Counted from the first letter of the stretch, positions 1-11,400 are shown. The stretch is DNA of 64,000 nt from Silurus meridionalis (GCF_014805685.1 NC_060906.1:3664194-3728193); one strand, 5' to 3'. Notes: a model not told the origin generated them from the sequence alone. Translations and numbers: made by a program.

Positions 1-167
1 GCTGTTAGTAACTACAGAGTGATTAGATGATAGAAAACCTCCAGTAGAATAAAGTAAATCCACAGTGAGAACATCATAAAGATCTATCTAGCAGGAAAAA
101 TGTGAACTTCTACTCTAATCATTGGAGCCCATGTCTCACCATGTCTTCCTTCTTCACCCTGTCACAG

Positions 168-2172
168 ACACGACCCAGAATCCACTGCTGTAGATGAATT
201 CCAGAAGAAGTTCAAGTTCAATCTAATAAAGAAGTTTCAGTGTTTGAATGGATTGATGCTAAAGCAGGAGAACCGAACACTCCTGAATGAGATCTACACA
301 GAGCTCTACATCACAGAGGGAGACAGTGGAGACGTCAATAAAGAACATGAGCTGAAACAGATCGAGGCAGCATCCAGGAGGAACTCAACTGAGGACAAAC
401 AAATTAAATGCAGTGACATCTTTAAACCTCTTCCTGAACAAGACAAACACATCAGGAGGAATCTGAAAAAGCTCTTATCTGAACAAGATGAAGAACCCAT
501 CAGGAACATTCTGAAAAAGCTCTTATATGAACAAGATGAAAAACTCATCAGGAACATTCTGACAGCGCTCTTATCTGAACAAGATGAAGAACCCATCAGG
601 AATGTTCTGAAAAAGCTCTTATATGAACAAAATGAAGAACTCATCAGGAACATTCTGACAGAGCTCTTATCTGAACAAGAAAAAGAACCCATCAGAAACG
701 TTCTTACTAAGGGAGTAGCTGGAATTGGAAAAACAGTCTCTGTGCAAAAGTTTGTTCTGGACTGGGCTGAAGGGAAAACAAATCAGGACGTCCACCTCAT
801 ATTCCCACTTCCTTTCAGAGAGCTGAATTTGATGAAGGAGCAGAAACTGAGTCTGGTGGAGCTCCTTCATGTGTTTTTTAAGGAGATGAAAGAAATGGAC
901 ATTTCCAGGTTGGAGAAGGTTTTGTTCATTTTTGATGGTTTGGATGAGTGTCGTTTTCCTCTGGATTTCCAGAAGACAGTGAGAGTGTGTGATGTAACTG
1001 AATCAGCACCAGTGCATGTGCTGCTGATAAACCTGATCAAAGGGAACCTGCTTCCCTCTGCTCTCATCTGGATCACCTCCAGACCAGCAGCAGCTGATCA
1101 AATCCCTCTGAGTGTGTCCATCGAGTCACAGAGGTACGAGGGTTCAATGACCCTCAGAAGGAGGAGTACTTCAGGAAGAGGATCAGTGATCAGAACCTGG
1201 CCAATAAGATCATCACACACCTGAAGTCATTAAGAAGCCTCTACATCATGTGCCACATCCCAGTGTTCTGCTGGATTTCAGCTGCTGTTCTAGAGAGAAT
1301 GTTGGGTGAAGCAGAGAGTGGAGAGATCCCCAAGACTCTGACTCAAATGTACACACACTTCCTCATCATTCAGACCAACATCATAAGAGAGAAGTACCTA
1401 CAGAAGCAGGAGAGCGATGAAGAAATGCTTCTCAAACTGGGAAACTGGCTTTCCAGCAGCTGGAGAAACAAAACCTGATCTTCTATGAGGAAGACCTGAG
1501 AGAGTGTGGCATTGATGTGACAGAAGCAGCAGTGTATTCAGGTGTGTGTAAGCAGATCTTCAGCGAGGAGTTTGGGCTTCACCAGAGTAAAGTGTACTGC
1601 TTTGTTCATCTGAGCATTCAGGAACATCTCGCAGCTCTGTATGTGCACCTGACCTTCATGAAGGAACAAAGAAATGTTCTTAAACAGAATCAGGTCTGTA
1701 GGACACTTTCAGATGTTCACAGGAGTGCTGTAGATCAGGCTTTATACAGTCAGACTGGACATCTGGATCTTTTCCTCCGCTTTCTTCTGGGTCTCTCACT
1801 CAAATCCAATCAGAAACTTCTACATTCCTTTATAACACATACAGGAAGTAGCTCCCAGAACAAAGAGAAAACAGTTCAGTACATCAAGAAGAAGATCAGT
1901 GAAGATCTTCCTGCAGAGAAATCCATCAATCTGTTCCACTGTCTGAATGAACTGGGTGATGATTCTCTAGTGGAGGAAATCCAGCAGTATCTGAAATCTG
2001 GAACACAAAGTGAACTTTCTCCTTCACAGTGGTCTGCTCTGGTGTTTGTGTTACTGACATCAGCACAGGATCTGGAGGAATTTGACCTGAATAAATACAT
2101 CACTCCAGATAAGATCAGAGATGAGATTCTTGTGAGAGTGATGTCTGTGATTGCAGGATCCAGAAAAGCAAT
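168..2172 (+). CDS. NLRC3-like NLR, large FISNA-NACHT exon (copy A), two frameshifts
   Basis: Large exon of a fish NLR, a cytosolic STAND ATPase immune sensor. It follows an acceptor (cag ending at 167) and ends at a donor (gtaagt from 2173). The FISNA domain is recognised from about 190 by [14 protein letters not shown] and by [15 protein letters not shown]. Then come a 16-residue tandem repeat, the NACHT Walker A GVAGIGKT (about 712-735), Walker [11 protein letters not shown] (about 925) and the NACHT-associated helical region with [19 protein letters not shown] and [13 protein letters not shown]. Two single-base deletions break the frame relative to copy B at 38200-40292: CCC for CCCC at 1104-1106 and AAA for AAAA at 1442-1444. 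No substitution stop is seen otherwise. With both bases restored the exon is 2007 nt, 668 codons plus flanking split codons. The protein would begin in exons left of the window. It may be a young pseudogene or a functional gene with consensus errors. The family assignment is firm; the exact orthologue is not known. Confidence 0.9.
427..711 (+). repeat. In-frame 48-bp coding tandem repeat between FISNA and NACHT (6 units)
   Basis: One 15-residue unit ([15 protein letters not shown]) is followed by five 16-residue units of the form [16 protein letters not shown]. The last unit runs straight into the Walker A loop. The usual fish NLR, as known for the family, has a single PLPxQDKxIRTVLTK segment here. 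Each unit combines an acidic half (EQDEE) with a basic half (IRNxLKK), and the frame is kept throughout. Confidence 0.9.
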
Positions 2173-2583
2173 GTAAGTGAAGCTGAATGAAATTGTTCTA
2201 CTGTTACAGTGTTGAGAACAAATCAAAGGTCTGAGCTGTTCAGATGAATCGAACTCTGCAGGACTCTTTAGACTTTTCCTTTCTCCTCTTAGAAACCTTT
2301 TAGATCAGACTCTCTTACTTTCCCATTTGGATTCCCGGATCTCATCCTCCATGTTTATACAACGTGTGTGATGATGTTCCTCAGCTGAAACTCTCGCCAA
2401 GCCAAATCTGAACATCTCCCACTGTCAATTCTTATTATTCCAGCATTTAATCATTGTGTTCAACTGATGTGTGTGATGTTGAAAGTGAGACGCTGCAGTG
2501 AAGCTTTGAGAACTTGTTTGATCTTCTGCATTTCTGTTCATTATCTTTTATTTCCTTCAGTATCAGATGCAGTGAAATTACAG

Positions 2584-2754
2584 GAGAAGTGGAGAAGCTC
2601 TGACCTCAGTGCTCAACTCAGAAACCTCCAGTCTGAGAGAACTGCATCTGACTGTCAATACACTGGATCTGACCTGGAATAAACTAGAAGACTCAGGAGT
2701 GAAGCGTCTCTCTGCTCTACTGGAGAATCCTGAGTGTAAAGTGAAAGATCTGAG
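2584..2754 (+). CDS. First LRR exon of NLR copy A
   Basis: This exon encodes a degenerate NLR-type leucine-rich repeat, reading [13 protein letters not shown] and then [19 protein letters not shown]. It ends at a gtaaga donor (2755). Two acceptors compete. The one at 2560 (ccttcag) has the better pyrimidine tract but gives a 194-nt exon that meets TGA after 14 codons in the incoming phase. The one at 2583 (attacag) gives 171 nt, a multiple of three, and joins in frame to the split AT codon of the large exon. I chose the second for that reason. The same choice restores the frame in copy B (37616-37786), which argues it is the real splice site. The role by family is part of the C-terminal sensing platform. 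Confidence 0.7.
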
Positions 2755-3391
2755 GTAAGATCATCTCTCTGAGAGACACAAGAACTCACTAAAAGCTGCA
2801 GTGAATTGTTGTATACAGTGTTGTTTTTCAGGTGAAATTTGCTGTAGCAGTACAACATCCAGAACAAATCTATCAGTAATGAAACTTCTCACTTCCACTA
2901 ATCATTAATGCACTGAGAATTAGATCCATGTGTGAATAAAACTCCAGTTAAACAGAGAGAAAGAACCTGATTCATGACTTTGAACAGAAAGCAGCAATAC
3001 CTTTACACCTCTTGTACACATAATGACAGGAATCTCAATCACAGCAATAATCATTGGTCAGGTTTAATATGATCTTGTGATTGGACAAGAGAAGGGAGAC
3101 GGTCCACCATAACACACACATCATCCTCAAATCATCATCATTGCTTTTTCAACCTGTTTCTAGACGTCTTACCATATTATTCTTCATTGTCAGAGATTCC
3201 CCTCTGCTCCGTTTGCAGAATGATGAAGTGTGTGTCAGCTTGCATTGCTCTGGACTTCCCAGTTCCATTCTCTGTTTCTCAGAGCGACGTGTGTTTGTGC
3301 TGCTGCTCTCATTCATCTCATCTTCTTTTACAACTTCTTTATTGAACTGCAAATGTTTAAGATCTTCTAAGAGCAAAAAATCCAACAATTG
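2755..3391 (+). other. Intron of NLR copy A, no gene seen
   Basis: This intron sequence is nearly identical, in inverted orientation, to 36990-37615 of copy B. It runs into the pogo-like insertion at 3392. I see no coding signal beyond chance ORFs. Confidence 0.7.
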
Positions 3392-4289
3392 ACCGTATTT
3401 TCCGGACTATAAGCCGCTACTTTTTTCCCAAGCTTTGAACCCCGTGGCTTAAACAATGAAGTGGCTAATTTATGGATTATTCCTGGGTTTTTCCCGGTTT
3501 CACAAGATTCAAGCCAAAAAACTGAGCCCTATACCATTAGACCAATGAAATTCTTTAACTTCAGGTGAACCAATGAAACTCTTTATATTGAATCAGATGC
3601 GCTCCCACTGAATCGGGCCGTACCACATCATAAATATGGATGAGGTTCCTCTGATGTTTGACCTGCCGCTCACTCGGACTGTCAACAGAAAAAGCGAATC
3701 ATTCGTCATGCTGAAAAGCTTCACCGATAGTGATTTTTAAACGCATGACGATGCCAAAAGATAAACTCTCGAGAGAAATAGTTGTGAAAGGAAGGAGGAA
3801 GACAGTGAACAATGACTTTCTTGGTAGCTACTGTTTAGATACAAGCCGTTGTAGCGTGTTGAGTCTGGGTGAAGGGAGAGCTTGCTAACTCCAGTTGCAA
3901 CAGAAATCATATAAGCACAGACAGGTTTCCAAAACTCGTGCTTTTTTATTTTTCTTCGCAACAGCGTTACGGGTTAGTCAAAGAAACTTAGAACTGAGCA
4001 TCAGAAAATAATAAGGACATAATCCTTAGTCTTACACATGCAGTAATACACACAAAATGCACACACACATTCCCAAAATACCGCTATGCTCCTAAAGAAG
4101 CCAAAACATATTTCACCCGTTACATCGTGTAACAGACACTGTCTTTCCTTAAAGCCTGTGTAAAGTTTATTAGTTTCAGTGTATAGACAGGTGCGGCTTA
4201 TTTATGTTCAAAATAAAAATCTTCAAATTCTTCAAATTCAGTGGGTGCGGCTTATATTTGGGTGCGCTTTATAGTCTGGAAATTACGGT
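3392..4289 (+). mobile_element. Internally deleted pogo/Tigger-like DNA transposon
   Basis: The element is about 0.9 kb with inverted ends: the left end starts accgtattttccgg and the right end closes with gaaattacggt, followed on both sides by GCCGC/GCGGC motifs. It carries a transposase remnant at 3633-3740 reading NMDEVPL then FDLPLTRTVN, which contains the first catalytic aspartate of the DDE_1 (pogo/jerky/CENP-B) family. The remnant ends in a stop soon after. The paralogous intron of copy B (about 36990) lacks the insertion, so it landed after the NLR duplication or was lost from B. The family call rests on recognising the transposase segment. Confidence 0.7.
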
Positions 4290-4741
4290 ACTTCTGTTTT
4301 TTCCTCCACATTCATTTGATCATTAGTGCTGCTCTACTTCTAATCCCCTGCTGTGAAAATGAGCTGAAATACACCTTACACTGCCACCTACGGGTCATTT
4401 ACTGCAGTTTTCTTGTGTCAGCAGTCTGAGATGAATCAAAGTGCATTACAAATATTTATCTCCATTAAATCATCTTTAAATTCATTTATTTTCATTGATA
4501 AAAATGATATATTTTTGATTTACTTTGTAAGTCCTGGAGAAATCTGCTGCACCTTATTTTACAGAAATGAAGTCTGTCCATTGTGTAGTCGTGGAACTCG
4601 CACTACATGACTGTCTAGACGAGGACTTCCATCAGTGTCTGTGACTGGTTCTTACACCAACACTGCAGGAACGAGGAGAACACACAGGATGTGTAATGTG
4701 TAGAAACTGAGAGAGTGAAGTGTGTCATTGTGTATCTGCAG

Positions 4742-4913
4742 GTTGTGATTGTGGAGTATCAGATGAAGGCTGTGCTGCTCTCGCTTCAGCTCTGAGATCA
4801 AACCCCTCACACCTGAGAGAACTGAATCTGTATGAGAATGAAGTAGGAGACTCAGGAGTGAAGTGTCTCTCTGCAGTACTGGAGAATCCTCACTGTAAAC
4901 TGGAGATACTGAG
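4742..4913 (+). CDS. Canonical NLR LRR exon of copy A, damaged by a 2-nt deletion
   Basis: It encodes one ribonuclease-inhibitor-type LRR pair: [37 protein letters not shown] and [15 protein letters not shown]. The exon is bounded by tctgcag before 4742 and gtaagat from 4914. It is 172 nt, whereas intact sister exons at 23076, 35815 and 36358 are all 174 nt with symmetric phase. Near the 5' end it reads gttgtgattg where the sister exon at 29699 reads gttgtgtgattg, so TG is missing. In the incoming phase this gives a stop almost at once. It matches 36358-36531 of copy B in the inverted duplication. Confidence 0.75.
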
Positions 4914-5072
4914 GTAAGATCATCTCTCTGAGAGTCACATGACCTGCTCCTCAGTAACACACATTCTCTAATAGTGAGACTGAAGCAGAGCTTTTAGGTT
5001 CAATGTTCTGAGGAGGAACTTTATACTTTTATTTTATTTTATTTTTGTTTGTTAGTTTAAATTAGTGTTGAT

Positions 5073-5075
5073 TGA

Positions 5076-5123
<48 letters not shown>

Positions 5124-5171
5124 CTCTCTCTCTCTCTCTCTCGCTCTCTCTCACACACACACACACACACA

Positions 5172-5230
<59 letters not shown>
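5073..5230. repeat. Compound CA/TC microsatellite
   Basis: (CA)n runs are interrupted by two (TC)n blocks. It lies in the intron after the LRR exon. The open frames across it ([12 protein letters not shown]) are low-complexity artefacts. Confidence 0.95.
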
Positions 5231-5251
5231 TCACATATATATTCTCACTCT

Positions 5252-5510
5252 TTGTGCTGAAGTCCACTATCAACTCCTTAGTCTTGCTGACGTTTAGGAG
5301 AAGGTTGTTCTCCTGGCACCATCTCTCCAGGTTTTTAACCTCCTGTAGGTAGGCCGTCGTTGTTGGAGATCAGACCCACCACAACAGTGCCATCAGCAAA
5401 CTTAATGTGGAAGTGGCCACAGTCGTATGTGTACAGTGAGTACAGCAGGGGCTCAGAACACAACCTTGGGAGCTCCAGTGCTGAGGGTGAATGAAGTGTG
5501 TTTTCCCACC
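5252..5510 (-). mobile_element. L2-like LINE reverse transcriptase fragment
   Basis: Read on the minus strand, it gives QGCVLSP, then a degenerate KFADGTVVVGLISNND, the region around the RT catalytic box of CR1/L2-type LINEs. Frameshifts and a lost second aspartate mark it as dead. Its flanks belong to other repeats. Confidence 0.65.
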
Positions 5511-5529
5511 GTACGGCTTGTGGTCTGTG

Positions 5530-5656
5530 TAAAGTTCATTAGTTTTAGTGTAGACATACACATACTGCAGCTTATACACAGTTGCGGCTTATTTATGTTA
5601 AAAATACATAAATAAGCCGCACCTGGAAATTCTGGAAGTCCGGAAATTACGGTATA
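5530..5656 (+). mobile_element. 3' end fragment of the pogo-like element
   Basis: It matches the last part of the element at 3392-4289: gtgtaaagttcattagttt, then gcggcttatttatgtt, ending in ccggaaattacggta. Only this end is present, so it is a truncated or deleted copy. Confidence 0.6.
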
Positions 5657-5899
5657 TGTTGAATTTGAGAAAATATTTTGATATTTGTTAATTGTTTGAC
5701 TCATCTTGTATGTAAAATATGTTGTTTACCCCAGCATAAGATACAGTATGTCTATTTGTATCATATCATATATCATATACTTTTATTTAATGCTATGCAA
5801 GCTACTGAGGCTATCTTCATGGCAAGAACAGTTAAAATCACAAACAAATAATTACAGCACAAGAAAGTTTAAATAAACATTTTTACATTAATACATGAT

Positions 5900-6060
5900 A
5901 AAAAATTCTAAAACTTTTCCTGAATAAACTTTGGTAAACAGCTCATTTAATGAATTGGCTTCATAAAACAAGCGTCTGTAGTCATTATAAGCAGGACAGT
6001 CCAACAAAATGTGTTTGACAGTGAGAGGAATACTGCAGTACAAACTAAAGTGCTATTTGT
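5900..6060 (-). mobile_element. I-like LINE ORF2 C-terminus fragment
   Basis: On the minus strand it reads VKHILLDCPAYNDYRRLFY followed by EANSLNELFTKVYSGKVLEFF. This is the cysteine-containing C-terminal segment of RNase H-bearing (I/Nimb-like) LINEs of fish. Other parts of the same kind of element lie at 50150-50340 and 53086-53300. Confidence 0.6.
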
Positions 6061-7118
6061 GATGCACAACTTACCTTTAAATGTGTTGATTTCTCCCTCA
6101 CTGAAGGCTTTGTCTTTGCCTGACAATATGTATTTTTAATCCTGCACAGTTTATGCTCTTTTCTAAAAAAATTCCAGATAACAATTAGCACATGGACTTT
6201 ATAAATTATATATGTATCTGTACATTATGGTCAAACTGTATGGAAGTATGTGTCTAAATACATAATTTTGCACATAAATGGTAGTTGTTAATATAAATGT
6301 AACTGATTTTAGTGTAATTATAATAAATTAATTAATGCTGTAAAACATCCATTTAACTCTCACAAGCCATCATGATTAAATAGTAAATAAGAATATATTT
6401 AGCATTCAAATTATTTATGAATTACAAAACCAGTACATTAAAATAAGACTTCATTGCATGTCTATGGACCACTGTGAATTTTGTTTATACAAAAACAGCT
6501 AAATAAACAAATAATCTTACTTTACTACATAGCACTTAAAACTTAATGAAATGGCAGATGCCGGCTCAGCTAACATCTCATTAGCCTAAATAGCCGTCAG
6601 GCATGGGAGTTTAACTAGTTTAAAGCTCCATCTGAGTCTGGACACAGCACCATAAAATATAACAAATAAACAAATAAACTAACCTTCAGCTAATTCACTT
6701 CTGTTGTTATCACTTCCAAACTCCGTTGAAATGAAAATAATTCAGCTAATTGGCATTCGGCAGGTGAGCTCTGAGTTTGACGGACATAAAAACAGAGCCA
6801 ATTGCTGACGAGGATTCCGCCGCTCGACCAATGAAAGCGCACAGGGACCGTCAGAAATGTGTATGAGGGCACAGTAGCGCCAAAGTGCCGATAGTAGGAT
6901 TATACACTCTGAGCACACACTGGATACACAAAAATACGGGCACAACGGAATTATTAGGACTTTCTAAAAGCGGAGGATGTTTGGGACACTGCTCGACTTA
7001 TAAGAACACCAGCACTGCTCATAGTGCAGGTGTTCAGAATTTCATAGTTACTGTGTGTCCTCAGTGTCGGTAGTGTTATATATTTATGTTTTGTCTGATA
7101 ATATTTATCAGACACACA

Positions 7119-7124
<6 letters not shown>
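6061..7124. other. AT-rich intergenic or intronic DNA, no gene recognised
   Basis: No coding, RNA or clear mobile signal is visible. A CCAAT-like motif and GC-richer stretch near 6800-6860 and a short imperfect hairpin near 7006-7035 (about 12-bp arms) are the only structure noted. A (CA)n run begins at about 7123. Confidence 0.6.
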
Positions 7125-7154
<30 letters not shown>

Positions 7155-8450
7155 GTTCTGCTGAATGGGATCAGGCTGGAGATACTGTTCTCACTGGTTC
7201 TGCTGAATGATCAGGCTGGAATACTGTTCTCACTGGTTCTGCTGAATGTGATCAGGCTGGAATACTGTTCTCACTGGTTCTGCTGAATGTGATCAGGCTG
7301 GAGATACTGTTCTCACTGGTTCTGCTGAATGATCAGGCTGGAATACTGTTCTCACTGGTTCTGCTGAATGATCAGGCTGGAGATACTGTTCTCACTGGTT
7401 CTGCTGAATGTGATCAGGCTGGAGATACTGTTCTCACTGGTTCTGCTGAATGTGATCAGGCTGGAATACTGTTCTCACTGGTTCTGCTGAATGTGATCAG
7501 GCTGGAGATACTGTTCTCACTGGTTCTGCTGAATGTGATCAGGCTGGAATACTGTTCTCACTGGTTCTGCTGAATGATCAGGCTGGAATACTGTTCTCAC
7601 TGGTTCTGCTGAATGATCAGGCTGGAATACTGTTCTCACTGGTTCTGCTGAATGGGATCAGGCTGGAGATACTGTTCTCACTGGTTCTGCTGAATGATCA
7701 GGCTGGAATACTGTTCTCACTGGTTCTGCTGAATGTGATCAGGCTGGAATACTGTTCTCACTGGTTCTGCTGAATGATCAGGCTGGAATACTGTTCTCAC
7801 TGGTTCTGCTGAATGATCAGGCTGGAATACTGTTCTCACTGGTTCTGCTGAATGATCAGGCTGGAATACTGTTCTCACTGGTTCTGCTGAATGATCAGGC
7901 TGAGATACTGTTCTCACTGGTTCTGCTGAATGGGATCAGGCTGGAGATACTGTTCTCACTGGTTCTGCTGAATGAGATCAGGCTGGAGATACTGTTCTCA
8001 CTGGTTCTGCTGAATGGGATCAGGCTGGAGATACTGTTCTCACTGGTTCTGCTGAATGGGATCAGGCTGAGATACTGTTCTCACTGGTTCTGCTGAATGG
8101 GATCAGGCTGAGATACTGTTCTCACTGGTTCTGCTGAATGATCAGGCTGAGATACTGTTCTCACTGGTTCACACACACACACACAGATACTGTTCTCACT
8201 GGTTCTGCTGAATGTGATCAGGCTGAGATACTGTTCTCACTGGTTCTGCTGAATGTGATCAGGCTGGAGATACTGTTCTCACTGGTTCTGCTGAATGATC
8301 AGGCTGGAGATACTGTTCTCACTGGTTCTGCTGAATGATCAGGCTGGAATACTGTTCTCACTGGTTCTGCTGAATGATCAGGCTGGAATACTGTTCTCAC
8401 TGGTTCTGCTGAATGATCAGGCTGGAGATACTGTTCAAGACTGTTCAGGA
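7125..8450 (+). repeat. Minisatellite of about 32 units, 38-42 bp, derived from LINE ORF1
   Basis: The unit is gatactgttctcactggttc tgctgaatgtgatcaggctgga, with variants lacking 1-4 bases, repeated from about 7150 to 8440. A CA run precedes it and another interrupts it at 8170-8185. The full 42-bp unit encodes DTVLTGSAECDQAG. The same unit occurs four to five times inside the ORF1 zinc-knuckle gene of the Tx1-like LINE at 34450-34630. Immediately downstream lies ORF2 of a Tx1-like LINE, so the array sits where the ORF1 repeat of that LINE should be, greatly expanded. The ORF1 3' part between repeat and ORF2 is missing here. Confidence 0.9.
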
Positions 8451-11400
8451 AAATATATAGATTAAGGAAAATTCCTGCTAAATAAAGATCAGAACTTTGG
8501 GTTTGAAACAATGTAGTTTTCTCTGCCTTCACATGCTGAAATTTGTCTGTGTGTAATCCTTCTCTCATTCTTCTTTATGAGTGTGAGAATTTTTCAGGTA
8601 TTTTCAGTTTATTCAGGAGGACACAGTGATGTTTTAAATGAAATGAATTGGAGGAAAGAAGGGAAGGGTGGTGGTGTGCTCTCACATCAGCTCTTCTAGA
8701 GGAGGGGTAGCTGTGCTTTCTACTGCACATTCACTCCTGTCTCTTTTGAGGTGAAGCAGGAAATTGCTGGTAGACTGATTTTTTTGTACGTAATGTAATG
8801 TATATGCTCCTAATAATGCTAATGAGAGAGTTTGTGTTCTTCAATGATCTCAATGGAATTTTGCAGAGTTGTAATTCAGATTAATGTGTTTTAGGTGATG
8901 ATTTTAATTGTACTGAGAATTGTGTAGAGAAGTGATTGTAGCTTCCAGCTGTGCCATGAGCACTTTGACTGAAACCCATAAACTGTGTGATTATATGGAG
9001 ACGTTTAAACAACAATGATAAACAATATTCATGGTTACTGAGAATTTTATTTTCTGATTAGATCACTCAGTTTTAAACATCATTTTAATATTGTGAAGAT
9101 GAATGTTTGTTTCTGAATGTATTGGTATTATAAAAGTGTTTATATCAAATATAATAAAGAGTTTTGATTTAATTCAGAGTGTAATTAGTTAAAATGTTAG
9201 GTGATTTTAATTGTACTGAGAATTGTGTATTAGATCGGAATCACACTGAGCCCCAGTATTTGTATGTCATTTACTGAAACCCATAAGATTTTATATGGAA
9301 ACTTTTAAACATAAAATAAAAATTTAAAACAAAAATTATTTTGTACTAGACTATAGATCAACTCACTGATTTTTATGAAAACAGGAACCTTCTGGGGTTG
9401 ATCATGTTTTATTTGTTGTATCAAATATAGAGTAATTCTGTTCCTATTGAATTTTTACTGCTCTTGTTGAGTGATGCAAAGTTTAAAGAGGTTATTCTTT
9501 TATTTTGGAAGGAATTTAAATAAGAAAAAGAGTTTTATAAATGTAAAACAATGGTGGGATGTTGGAAAAGTTGAAATTAAGTTATTATGTCAACAGTATA
9601 CTTTCAAGGTCTCTAAAAATATTACACAAAAAATGAAAGAACTTGAAGAGGAAATTGTAGATGTACAAACAATATTGGAGTCTACTGGAGAACAAAATAG
9701 TGTTGATGTTCTCAAGTCCAAAAGGATGTTTCTTGCAGACCTGTTAGGCGTGAAGGCAAAAGGTGCATTGGTCAGGTCACGCTACCAAAACTGAACACAA
9801 ATGGATGCCCCATCCAAATCCTTTTTTATCTGTAAAGAAAGAATGGCAGAGTAGATCCATTCCCTCATTGTGATCAGAGAACAGGCAGGAGCTTACAGTG
9901 CTGTCTGAAATAAGACAAAGGGCTGGAAGGTTCTAGAAGGATCTGTATGGGAGTGAATATAAAGATGATGAGGAAATGTCTGACAGTTCTTATCAAGCTC
10001 TGGCAAATAGATTAAGGGAAGTGATATCGTGGGATATCGTACATCCTGACCAGACGTATTATATGCCTGGTAGATCTGTTTCTTAGAACATTTTTCTTGT
10101 TGGATATGTAATAGAGGAGATCATAGCTGAGAGCATAGCTGAGGGGTTTTTACCAGTGAGCTGTAGAAAGGTGACCTTCAGGAAATTAACAACTGGAGAC
10201 CAGTGAGCCTGTTGTGCTCCGATCTGAAAATCTTTTCTAAAACTCTGGGAAATAGATTAGGGAAAGTGATGGGGGACATCATACATCCTGACCAGATGTA
10301 TTGTGTGCCTGGTAGATCTGTTTCTGAGAACATTTTTCTTGTTGGAGATGTAATAGAGGTTGCTGGCCTATTGGGCATTAATTTAGGGCTCATCTCCACT
10401 GATCAGGAAATAGCTTTTGATAGGGTTGAGCACCAATATCTTTGGAACACCCTTGATGTTCTTGGTTTGGTCCAGGTTTTATTGGAGCAGTTAAAGTGTT
10501 ATATAAAGTCATTGAAAGTATGCTAAAAATCAATGATGGTTTGTCCGCGTCTTTTAGTGTTAACAGGGGCATCAGACAAGGTTGTGACTCTCTGGAACGC
10601 TTTACTCCTTAGCAATTGAACCATTATTAAACAAATGACGGTCTAATATATATCTACTGTTACCTCATGTTAATCTGCAACATCAGATAGCAGCTGATGC
10701 TGATGATGGAATGATGAAGGTCAATGGGCAGAATGATATAAATACTCGAGTAAAAATCATTCAAGAGTTTGGAAGTGTATCTGCTGCTAAAATAAACTGG
10801 GGTAAGAGTGATGCCTTAATTGTTGGAAAATGGGAGAAGGGGCCACCGTTATTACCTGGTGGGTTAACTTGGAAAAAAGGAGGTCTTAAATATCTAGGAG
10901 TGTTTATTAGATATTAGGAAAAATAAAGGGCATGTTTAAAAACTGGAAGTGGATTCATCCACAACTTTCCTTTAGAGGACGTGTTTTAATAATGAACAAT
11001 TTGGCTGCTTCAACATTGTGGCACAGATTGGTGTGTGTAGATCCTCCTTCCGGTCTGCTTTTCAGATTACAAGCAATGCTGGTGGACTTTTTTTTTTGGG
11101 ATCTGCTTCACTGGGTCCCTCAAAGCGTATTTTTTTTGCATGTGGAAGAAGGAGGTCAAGGTCTGGTGCATCTGTTTAGCAGACCTGCAACTTTTCACTT
11201 GCAGTTTATCCAGAGACTGTTAACTGGGCCTGAAGATCTAGTTTGGAGGAAAGTGGCTCAGAACATATTACAGAGGATCGATGGACTTGGACTTGACAGT
11301 ACTCTGGTATTTACGGATCACAAACAATTGAATTTCAAAGGACTTCCTTCTTTTTATCATGGACTATTTAAAATGTGGGGACTTTTCAGTTTGATCAGGG

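Noticed and set aside
306..692. Minus-strand open frame with CSYKSFF repeats
   Set aside because: Same reason as above for copy A.
5065..5352. Histidine-threonine-rich open frames
   Set aside because: Translation of CA and TC microsatellites.
7086..8340. Open frames such as LVLLNVIRLEILFS and QPDHSAEPVRTVF in the minisatellite
   Set aside because: They are frame variants of a noncoding-length repeat; only the 42-bp unit in the LINE ORF1 context is plausibly coding.
7125..8450. CRISPR-like appearance of regular repeats
   Set aside because: No unique spacers exist; units are contiguous variants, and the genome is a vertebrate.
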